This document shows, piece by piece, positions 1 to 7,547 of a stretch of 41,032 nucleotides of DNA. Within the stretch, counting starts at the first letter, position 1. Every line of letters starts with the position of its first letter. The notes under the pieces are model-generated. The model saw only the letters and a program-made list of their open reading frames with translations. It ran no database searches and was not told the DNA's origin. The DNA comes from Opitutia bacterium (lineage in GTDB: Bacteria; Verrucomicrobiota; Verrucomicrobiia; Opitutales; Seribacteraceae): NCBI GenBank assembly GCA_018645725.1, contig JABGWD010000086.1, forward strand, positions 1 through 41,032, given 5' to 3'. The translations under genes were made by a program, and so were the position numbers.

Positions 1-177
1 AAGGGTCCGGTTGACGGCAAGCTTTTGGAAAGAAATTACAAGGAGAGGGTACGGAATTATTCCCCCACCAAGCTTGAGGGAATGAGTGAAGCCAGACGCG
101 AGCAAGCCATGAAAAAGAAGGATCGCCTGGAAGTTGCCTATGAATTTCTTCGGGAACGGGTCGATAAGCAAACTTGA
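1..177 (+). CDS. C-terminal fragment of an unknown protein (5' end outside window); possible degenerate J-domain tail
   Basis: Frame 1 is open from base 1 to TGA at 175-177: KGPVDGKLLERNYKERVRNYSPTKLEGMSEARREQAMKKKDRLEVAYEFLRERVDKQT*. Not in the ORF track because it has no start codon. Confidence 0.6.
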   Translation, partial: KGPVDGKLLERNYKERVRNYSPTKLEGMSEARREQAMKKKDRLEVAYEFLRERVDKQT

Positions 178-210
178 CAAAAGCGCAGTTCCTTTTTTCC
201 CTTTTATTCA

Positions 211-963
211 ATGTCTGGACATAGCAAATGGGCGACCACGAAACGTCACAAAGCTGCCGTTGATGCCAAGCGCGGCAAGATATTCAGTGTTATCAGCAAA
301 GAAATTACCCTGGCTGCAAGAGATGGAGGCAAGGATCCCGAATTCAACCCCCGCCTTCGAACGCTCATTATCAAAGCCAAGCAGTCGAATATGCCTGCCG
401 ACAACATTGACCGTGCAGTCAAGAAGGGTACCGGTGAACTTGGTGGCATTACGATCGAGGAAATGCTCTACGAGGGGTATGGTCCCGGTGGGGTTGGTTT
501 GATTGTCGAGGTCACGACTGACAACAAGAACCGGTCCGCGTCCGAAATACGCAGTACTTTCTCCAAGGGAGGAGGTAACCTGGCGGGAGCGGGAGCCCTT
601 GCCTTTAACTTCAAGCGCAAGGGACAGTTTCTCTTGGCCAAGGACAAGATGGACGAGGACGCCTTGACCGAACTGGCGTTGGAAAATGATGCGGAGGACG
701 TCGTTGTGGAAAAAGAACATTACGAAGTGATTTGCGAGACCGGCCAGTACGACAAGCTTGCGGACGCATTCAGCAATGCGGACGTCAGTCCGGATTCCTC
801 GGAATTGGCTTACTTGCCGGAAAATTTGATTTCCGTGACGGCTGAAGACGTTGCCCGCAAGGTTCTCAAGCTTATCGAGAACCTTGAGGATCTTGAGGAC
901 GTCAAGGCGGTCCATGGCAATTATGACATAGACGAGGCTTTGCTCGAGGCCATTAACTCCTAG
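211..963 (+). CDS. yebC: YebC/PmpR family transcriptional regulator / translation factor
   Basis: MSGHSKWATTKRHKAAVDAKRGKIFSVISKEI...NMPADNIDRAVKKGTGE is the hallmark YebC N-terminus; full length 250 aa. Confidence 0.97.
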   Translation: MSGHSKWATTKRHKAAVDAKRGKIFSVISKEITLAARDGGKDPEFNPRLRTLIIKAKQSNMPADNIDRAVKKGTGELGGITIEEMLYEGYGPGGVGLIVEVTTDNKNRSASEIRSTFSKGGGNLAGAGALAFNFKRKGQFLLAKDKMDEDALTELALENDAEDVVVEKEHYEVICETGQYDKLADAFSNADVSPDSSELAYLPENLISVTAEDVARKVLKLIENLEDLEDVKAVHGNYDIDEALLEAINS

Positions 964-1004
964 TATTTTCTCGTTGACCGACTCGGTCGACCCCACAAGC
1001 AATA

Positions 1005-2807
1005 ATGAGCAAAGCAAGTGAAAGGGAGGACTACGTTTCCGGCTCCGGTCAAGTTGGAATCGTCAGTGAAAGGACTTATCGGCACGATGAGCCTTTTGAA
1101 ATGGAAAACGGTTCCCTTGAAAAGTTTCAACTTCGCTACGAGACTTACGGCAAACTCAATGAGAGTGGAACAAATGCCATCCTCATATGTCATGCCCTGA
1201 CGGGCGATCATCACGTTGCGGGGGTTTATTCCAAGGATGACCGTCAGCCAGGTTGGTGGAATCACGTCGTGGGCCCCGGCAAGGCTATCGATACGAATGA
1301 CTTCTTCGTAGTTTGTTCAAATTGCCTGGGCGCCTGCAAGGGTTCGACTGGGCCGGCGAGCGAAAACCCCGCTGCCCCCGGCAAGGCGTATGGAATGCTT
1401 TTCCCTGATTTGACCATCAAGGACATGGTTCGAGCCCAGAAGAGCCTGCTCGACTTTCTTGGTGCGGTCTCCCTTCATGCCGTCGTGGGTGGAAGCATGG
1501 GAGGGATGCAGGCATTGCAATGGATCGTTGAATTTCCCGGTTTCGTGAAGAAGGCCCTCATCATTGCAGCCACTGCCCGGCACAATGCCCAAACCATTGC
1601 CTTTAACGAAGTCGGCCGACGTTCGATATGCGGAGACCGGGATTGGAAGTCGGGGGAATACCTGGACGGCGAAGGTCCTCGCGAAGGTTTGGCGGTAGCT
1701 CGCATGATGGCTCACATAACCTATCTTTCCGATGAGGGAATGGAGGAAAGGTTCGGTCGGGAAATAGGCGCATCCAAGGATAAGAACTTTGAATTCAGCG
1801 TCGAAAGCTACCTGGATTACCAAGGAAACAAGTTTGTGGACCGTTTCGATGCGAACACCTACCTCAAGTTGACCAGAGCGCTCGACCGGTTCGATCTTGT
1901 CGGGAAGGATGGACTGGATGATTCGCTCAAGGAAGTTTCCGCGAGGGTACTCGTAGTCGCCTTTACGAGCGACTGGCTTTACACCCCTGCCCAAAACAAA
2001 TTGATCGTCGAGTCTCTTCATAGGCTCGGGAAGGAAGGTTCCTATCTCGAAATCGATCATAAGCACGGGCATGATTCTTTCTTGATCAAGTCGAAGGCAT
2101 TCCTGCGGTCCGTCCGCGTTTTTCTCAAGGGGGTTGACGAAGAGGAGAAGGAAGAGCAGAACGTCGATCGCTTTCGGAAGGTTGAGAATCGATACGAGGT
2201 TAAGAAAGAAGCGGATTTCAAGGTCATTGACAATTGGGTTCAACCCGGTGAAAGCGTGTTGGATCTGGGTTGCGGTCGCGGCATCCTGCTTGAATACCTC
2301 AGGGATACCAAGCAGGTTCGCGGGTTGGGGGTGGATTATGATCAAGGCAAGGCAACCTCTTCCATCGCTCGGGGTGTAGCTGTTTATCAGGAGGATATTC
2401 GAAGGGCCTTGGAAAACTTGGGAGATCAATCCTTTGACTGGGTCATATTCTCACGCATGATCGACGAGCTTCCTCAACCTGGTGACGTACTGCTGGAAGC
2501 TCTTCGGGTGGGCAAGCGGGTTGCCTTGAGCTTCGTCAACCACGGGTACTGGAGAAACCGACTGCATTTCCTTGGAAAAGGAATGAAAATAAAGAACGAC
2601 GTTTATCCGGACCATTGGGAGCAAAGTGGTCTCAGGAACCACTTTTCGATTTCCGAATTCGAAAGCTTTTGCTGGAAACACCGAGTTGGCCCGAATGCAT
2701 TCGAGGTGGGCCGCAAGATCTACCATCAAGGTGACTGGGCGAAGACCTGCTCTCTCTGGCCAAACTTGCGGGCGGGATTGGCGATCTACGAATTGGCCCG
2801 AAAATAA
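1005..2807 (+). CDS. metX: Homoserine O-acetyltransferase (MetX) fused to MetW-like methyltransferase domain
   Basis: N-terminal ~375 aa: MetX with NAILICHALTGDHH, GGSMGGMQALQW nucleophile elbow, C-terminal SDWLYTP and GHDSFL. C-terminal ~215 aa: MetW with SVLDLGCGRGILLEYL and RVALSFVNHGYWRNRLHFL. Single uninterrupted frame. Confidence 0.95.
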   Translation: MSKASEREDYVSGSGQVGIVSERTYRHDEPFEMENGSLEKFQLRYETYGKLNESGTNAILICHALTGDHHVAGVYSKDDRQPGWWNHVVGPGKAIDTNDFFVVCSNCLGACKGSTGPASENPAAPGKAYGMLFPDLTIKDMVRAQKSLLDFLGAVSLHAVVGGSMGGMQALQWIVEFPGFVKKALIIAATARHNAQTIAFNEVGRRSICGDRDWKSGEYLDGEGPREGLAVARMMAHITYLSDEGMEERFGREIGASKDKNFEFSVESYLDYQGNKFVDRFDANTYLKLTRALDRFDLVGKDGLDDSLKEVSARVLVVAFTSDWLYTPAQNKLIVESLHRLGKEGSYLEIDHKHGHDSFLIKSKAFLRSVRVFLKGVDEEEKEEQNVDRFRKVENRYEVKKEADFKVIDNWVQPGESVLDLGCGRGILLEYLRDTKQVRGLGVDYDQGKATSSIARGVAVYQEDIRRALENLGDQSFDWVIFSRMIDELPQPGDVLLEALRVGKRVALSFVNHGYWRNRLHFLGKGMKIKNDVYPDHWEQSGLRNHFSISEFESFCWKHRVGPNAFEVGRKIYHQGDWAKTCSLWPNLRAGLAIYELARK

Positions 2808-2817
2808 GAAGCCGGTT

Positions 2818-3744
2818 TTATCTCTTGCCCCGGTTCCACCGAAGGGCGGAGCACCAACCCCAAGTCAACCCCACGACCAAACCGCCCGTATGCGCCCAAT
2901 TTGCTATGTTTCCAAGCCAACCAAGCCAGCAAACCACAAAAAAACCAAGCATGATAAGCTCGTTTGCTTGATCAATGCCGAAACCATCTCCTGGGTCGAC
3001 TTTTGATTTTATGAAGACATATCCGAAAAGGCCGTAGACTACGCCCGACATCCCTCCGAAATTGAATCCCGCGAAAGCAAATTGGACAAGGTTGGAAACA
3101 GCGGCAATGATAAGCACGAAGGTCAGAAAGAATTTGCCTCCCTTTCTATTTTCAATCTGCCCCCCCAAGCTGAAAAGCCAAAACATATTGAAGAGAATGT
3201 GAAAAAACCCGAAGTGAAGAAAAATAGGTGTGACAACCCTCCAAATTTGTCCGGATAGCAATTCGCTTCCGTCGTTACTTTCCGAAATCAGCAATCCCCT
3301 TGTTATTTTATCGCCGAGAGAATCGAAAAGTTCGACCGGTAATCCAAGAAGTGTGAAAACCGAGGACAGGAGCGAAGGCAAGTAGACGCACGATGCGGTT
3401 AAAATCAAGGCAAAGGTTACGGTTCCCAATCGTCCGTTCTGAGCAACCCATCTATCCCTCACCTTATGTTCCTTGTACCGGGATTTCCGGAAGAGCGGTT
3501 CTTCGCCCTCTTCGGAATCATTGGGTTTGCGATCAGGTGTCGAGGAGAGGAATTTCGGGTCGTCGGGGTTGAGGTCGAAGTTTTCAAAAGCCGAAGAGGC
3601 GAAGTCAACGCTTTCCTCCTCCTCTACCCACAAGATCCATGACTCATCTTCATTCTCCAGAGAGGAGTCGATTTTGTTTTCCTTCAGGTAGTTCCAAAAA
3701 CGGAGAGCTTTTTTCTCCTCCTCGAATTCGCATATTTTGCGCAT
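2818..3744 (-). CDS. Rhomboid family intramembrane serine protease with N-terminal cytosolic domain
   Basis: Multiple TM segments; HFGFFHILFNMFWLFSLG, GMSGVVYGLFGY (GxSx catalytic Ser) and NWAHTGGLVVG (catalytic His). Confidence 0.93.
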   Translation of the reverse strand: MRKICEFEEEKKALRFWNYLKENKIDSSLENEDESWILWVEEEESVDFASSAFENFDLNPDDPKFLSSTPDRKPNDSEEGEEPLFRKSRYKEHKVRDRWVAQNGRLGTVTFALILTASCVYLPSLLSSVFTLLGLPVELFDSLGDKITRGLLISESNDGSELLSGQIWRVVTPIFLHFGFFHILFNMFWLFSLGGQIENRKGGKFFLTFVLIIAAVSNLVQFAFAGFNFGGMSGVVYGLFGYVFIKSKVDPGDGFGIDQANELIMLGFFVVCWLGWLGNIANWAHTGGLVVGLTWGWCSALRWNRGKR

Positions 3745-3745
3745 T

Positions 3746-4441
3746 TCAATTCAAGGTAATGGACGATTCTCCTTGGGTCAATCCCTCGAAGATCCCAAAG
3801 AAAAGGCCGCTGCTTGAGCCCACCATAAATTGCAAGAACAGCTGAAATTGTGGGATATTGATCAAAACTATCAAAATCAAAAATCCGTATTTGGCCAAAT
3901 TGCGGTAGGTTTCCTCTTTCATCTTGATTGCGTGTTTGAGGAAATGAGATCCGTCCAAAGGAGGAACCGGCAGGAGGTTGAAAACGAACAGCACGCAATT
4001 TAACAATACGATGATCATATAGAGTTCCTCAGCGCTTTGGTTAAGTGGTAAAAACGAAGCCCATGTTGCAAAGAACAGAGTGGCCACCAGAGCAATGAGC
4101 AGATTGGAAAGCGGACCCGCAATGGTGATGATTAGGTCGTCCCGCCTGCGGGTCTTGGGGTTGGGGAGGGAAATTCGAACCGGTTTCCCCCAACCTATGA
4201 TCGCAATTCCCGGCGAAAGGAAGATCATGATCAGGGGAATGAGTATGGTTCCGACCGGATCTATGTGGGCTCGCGGATCAAGGGTGACCCTTCCCTCGGC
4301 TCGCGGAAGGGGATCCCCGAGCTTGTCCGCAGCAAAGGCATGAGCCCATTCGTGAATGGAGATACTGGCTATCAGCACAAGAAACAAAATGACCTTGAAC
4401 TCGAAGGTGTCCGTGGCGCAGAGGATGAGGACGTCGTTCAT
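3746..4441 (-). CDS. Site-2 protease family (M50) zinc metalloprotease
   Basis: HEWAH (HExxH) in the first TM region and NLLPVPPLDGSH downstream, typical of short Rv2869/YwhC-like M50 peptidases. Confidence 0.92.
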   Translation of the reverse strand: MNDVLILCATDTFEFKVILFLVLIASISIHEWAHAFAADKLGDPLPRAEGRVTLDPRAHIDPVGTILIPLIMIFLSPGIAIIGWGKPVRISLPNPKTRRRDDLIITIAGPLSNLLIALVATLFFATWASFLPLNQSAEELYMIIVLLNCVLFVFNLLPVPPLDGSHFLKHAIKMKEETYRNLAKYGFLILIVLINIPQFQLFLQFMVGSSSGLFFGIFEGLTQGESSITLN

Positions 4442-4456
4442 GTAAAAGCCCTTCGG

Positions 4457-5587
4457 TTATCTCAATGAGTCCTTCTCCCTGTCAGGAGCTGACTGATTCG
4501 GGCTTCGTTGAGACAAATCGATTATAATTTTGTTCTCCTCGTCAAACCGGGCCTTGATTGCATCCGCCTTTAGTTCGGAAAGCATTTTTTCCTCCTTGAT
4601 CCGACCGGTCAGCAAGCGGAGGCGTTTCAAGTGGGGATCGTCCGGGATAAAAAAGCGATGGTTGATTTCAATCCTGCTTTGCTTCTTTTGGTCTTGTCTT
4701 GTTTTTTTATTCTCCTTCGGCTTGCGTTTGACTTGGTGAAGGAGGGATTTCTTTGCCGAATCGAGTGCCTTGGAAGAAACTGATTCAATTAGTGAGACAG
4801 CATCGGATTGCCGGTTGAGTTCCAAGAGAATACGAGCCTTGCAGAGATTGAAATAGTCATTTTCCGCCTTCGATCTGTCAGGGAATTTGCGGACCAATTC
4901 GTTCCATGTCCGCAAGGCGAATTCTTTACTGGAGTCAGGGTAGTCAAAGAAGCTTTGGGCGAATCTCAATTGATAATCGAAGTTCGAGGGGGAAAGCTTG
5001 GCCGCTTGTTTGAAAGACTTGTGCATGAATGCCCTCACCGATTCCTTCGTCATAATCCCTTCACGGGCCAAATCATCTTCGAAAAGGAAAAGAAAATTTC
5101 CCAAGTGGTAGTGGTAGTCGGCTTGTCCGGGAGCCAGCTCAATCGTCATGATCAGGAAAGGAAAGGCATCAATCGGTCGACCTTCCTCTATGAGGTAGTT
5201 TGCCAATTGTTGTTTTACGACGGCCAGTTTGGGGTTGATTGAATCCGCTTCCAAAAAGTATCCGACGGCATGTTGCTCCTGTCCGACCCGGCGAAGGAAT
5301 TTGCCGTAAAGAATGAGGGCGTTCGTATCTTTCGGGTTGGCCCCGAGGTACGCATCGTAGTCGGCGACGATTTCCTGGGCTTTCCTTGTGAGTTCCGGAT
5401 CGTTTCTTTCTGAGGATCTATCCGGGAATTGAAAGAAACGGGCTTGCTTGTCCAAGATGCGGTTGAGAGCCAGACTGGACAGGGTGATTCCTTCCCGGGC
5501 AGGAGGAGGTTCGGCTTCGGCGAACGCATTCCCGGAAACGAAGGCAGATGTCAAAAGGCAAAGCGTGGTATGAAAACAAGCGCGCAT
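4457..5587 (-). CDS. Secreted/periplasmic tetratricopeptide repeat protein
   Basis: N-terminal signal peptide (MRACFHTTLCLLTSAFVSGNAFA) and TPR-like helices (NALILYGKFLRRVGQEQHAVGYFLEADSINP...). Confidence 0.75.
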   Translation of the reverse strand: MRACFHTTLCLLTSAFVSGNAFAEAEPPPAREGITLSSLALNRILDKQARFFQFPDRSSERNDPELTRKAQEIVADYDAYLGANPKDTNALILYGKFLRRVGQEQHAVGYFLEADSINPKLAVVKQQLANYLIEEGRPIDAFPFLIMTIELAPGQADYHYHLGNFLFLFEDDLAREGIMTKESVRAFMHKSFKQAAKLSPSNFDYQLRFAQSFFDYPDSSKEFALRTWNELVRKFPDRSKAENDYFNLCKARILLELNRQSDAVSLIESVSSKALDSAKKSLLHQVKRKPKENKKTRQDQKKQSRIEINHRFFIPDDPHLKRLRLLTGRIKEEKMLSELKADAIKARFDEENKIIIDLSQRSPNQSAPDREKDSLR

Positions 5588-5663
5588 GAGAGTTTTGATT
5601 ATCTCCGATCAATCGATCGTTTTCAAGCTTGGAAGAGTCTCTGAAAAAAGTAATTCTTATGCC

Positions 5664-6830
5664 ATGTCCATTTTCTACAAAAGCTTGTTTCTTGTATTTC
5701 TTCTTCAATTTGCCGGAGTCACCACGGTGGTGTGTGGCGCCGAACGCTGGTCGCCCAAAATTACTTATGGAGAAATCGTATCGAAAGCTCAGGCGGGCAG
5801 CCCTTACTTTCAGGGGCTTTTGGGGATTTACCTCAGATCAGGGGAAGCCGGTTCCAAGGTTGACGTCAAGCTCGCGAAACAATGGTCCGAGTCCGCGCAT
5901 CGCAAAGGTCACCCCTTTGGTTCCTATAACTTGGCTAACCTGGCAATGCTGGATGGTGATTTTGAGGTAGCGACCAGGATGTATCAAGATGCTGCCCTGT
6001 TGTTGCAAAGACAAGCATCGGAAGGCGACCCTGTGGCCATGTACTGCATGGGTGAAATTGACTTTCAGGTTATTCCCACCAACGTAGTCCGAGCCCTTGG
6101 CTTGTTCAAAAGGTCAGCGGAATCAGGCTATCCTCAGGCTCAGGCGACAATAGGAGCTCTTTACCTCAAGGGCTTGCCGGGACTTTTGGAAAAAGATACC
6201 AAGCAGGGAATAAGCATGTTGTCCAAGGCCGTGATCGCAAAATCCCTTACCGCTCGGTTCAATCTCGGAATGGCCTATTACAATGGCGATGGTGTGCCAA
6301 AAGACGTGGTGAAGGCTTCACAATGGCTGAAGCTTGCCGCACGGCAAAATTTTTCCGAGGCCAAATACTCATTGGGGCTTTTGCTTATTGATGGAGAAGG
6401 CGGGATTCGCAAAAACACCACCGAAGGGCTTTCCCTGTTGCGTCAAGCTGCTGACCAAAATCACCAGTTGGCCCGTGAATATCTTCGAAAAAGGGAGGGA
6501 GTGGAACCTTCCGGAGTGAAACAGGGTTCCGTCGTGCCTCCCCCTGCATTTTCCAATTCTTTCAAGACTGACGAAGAGGTTCTTGATGAGGCCAGGGGAT
6601 ACTACACGGGAGTGGGATTCCCTCAGGATTACGCCCGGGCCTACGAACTGTTTTTGCCATTGGCCAAGGGGGGGAATCCTGTTGCCGCTCGTTTTGTCGG
6701 GTTGATGGTCTTAACGGGAAAAGGGACGAAAAGAGACCCGTCCGTTGCCAAGGAATGGCTGAGCGTTTCCGCGCAAAAAGGTGATAAGACCGCCAAGCGA
6801 TTGCTAGACAGCTACAAATCGTTGTTCTAG
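5664..6830 (+). CDS. Secreted Sel1-like repeat protein
   Basis: Multiple Sel1 repeats (ARFNLGMAYYNGDGVPKDVVKASQWLKLAA, AKYSLGLLLIDGEGGIRKN...). Signal peptide if started at ATG 5664; the ORF track begins at 5586. Confidence 0.88.
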   Translation: MSIFYKSLFLVFLLQFAGVTTVVCGAERWSPKITYGEIVSKAQAGSPYFQGLLGIYLRSGEAGSKVDVKLAKQWSESAHRKGHPFGSYNLANLAMLDGDFEVATRMYQDAALLLQRQASEGDPVAMYCMGEIDFQVIPTNVVRALGLFKRSAESGYPQAQATIGALYLKGLPGLLEKDTKQGISMLSKAVIAKSLTARFNLGMAYYNGDGVPKDVVKASQWLKLAARQNFSEAKYSLGLLLIDGEGGIRKNTTEGLSLLRQAADQNHQLAREYLRKREGVEPSGVKQGSVVPPPAFSNSFKTDEEVLDEARGYYTGVGFPQDYARAYELFLPLAKGGNPVAARFVGLMVLTGKGTKRDPSVAKEWLSVSAQKGDKTAKRLLDSYKSLF

Positions 6831-7030
6831 GTTGTTTTTAAATACGGTTTCAGGGAGACGTTTGGTCTCATGGTCCCCTTGCCTAGACGCTTGTTGCGCC
6901 AAAATGACCCACTATTCTTTTTTATTGTTTCCGTTAAGCCTTGGACTACAGTACTTAGAGAAAAACAAATGTCGGCACGAAAGTAGCATTATCTAGTTTG
7001 AGCACTAGCAATACTTAATCAAAAAGAACC

Positions 7031-7456
7031 ATGAAAATAAATAAAACATACCAAGCTTATCCATTCGCGCTGACCGTTGGGTCGTTGTTGAATGCGATGG
7101 ATTCAAAATGGCAGAGGGATCAAAACCCAAAAGATTTCGATACGTCCGGCCCGGAACAATTCTCGGATTTCAGGGTTTCGGAAAGTGGCGAGTCATATGA
7201 AGTGAAGTACCTTCTTCCGGGATTCGGAAAAAATGACGTTTCCGTTACCTTGAAAGATTCTGAAATTACGGTGAAGGCTTCGATTGAGGACTCAAAACAT
7301 GATCTTGCATTCGGTGGGAAAGATTATTCCCGGGTTTTGGAAATTCCCGAATCTTGCGACAAGGGCAAGGTCACTGCTAAACTCGACAACGGAATTTTGA
7401 GAGTCGTTTTACCCAAGCGCAAAGCAGTGAAGCCAATCGAAGTAAAAATAAGTTAA
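7031..7456 (+). CDS. Hsp20/alpha-crystallin family small heat shock protein
   Basis: ESYEVKYLLPGFGKNDVSVTLKDSEITVKA and the C-terminal GILRVVLPKRKAVKPIEVKIS. Confidence 0.93.
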   Translation: MKINKTYQAYPFALTVGSLLNAMDSKWQRDQNPKDFDTSGPEQFSDFRVSESGESYEVKYLLPGFGKNDVSVTLKDSEITVKASIEDSKHDLAFGGKDYSRVLEIPESCDKGKVTAKLDNGILRVVLPKRKAVKPIEVKIS

Positions 7457-7478
7457 TTCCCTCAAAACCCAAGAACGG

Positions 7479-7509
7479 AAAGGCCGCATTTGCGGCCTTT
7501 CTTGTTTTT
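7479..7509 (+). terminator. Rho-independent terminator downstream of hsp20
   Basis: Perfect inverted repeat AAAGGCCGCA-TT-TGCGGCCTTT followed by CTTGTTTTT. Confidence 0.88.
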
Positions 7510-7547
7510 GATTGAAAATTGGGTCAAGTCTTCGAATCCTAGGAGTG

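Noticed and set aside
208-1017. 269-aa minus-strand ORF
   Set aside because: Antisense shadow of yebC, which has unambiguous family motifs; no recognisable protein features.
1317-2429. 370-aa minus-strand ORF
   Set aside because: Antisense to the metX-metW fusion; composition typical of a shadow ORF.
6853-6880. Short inverted repeat GAGAC-GTTTG-GTCTC downstream of the Sel1 gene
   Set aside because: Only 5 bp and no T-tract; not enough for a terminator call.
7000-7030. Possible CIRCE or ROSE element upstream of hsp20
   Set aside because: TTGAGCACTAGCAA only loosely resembles one CIRCE half; no matching second arm found.
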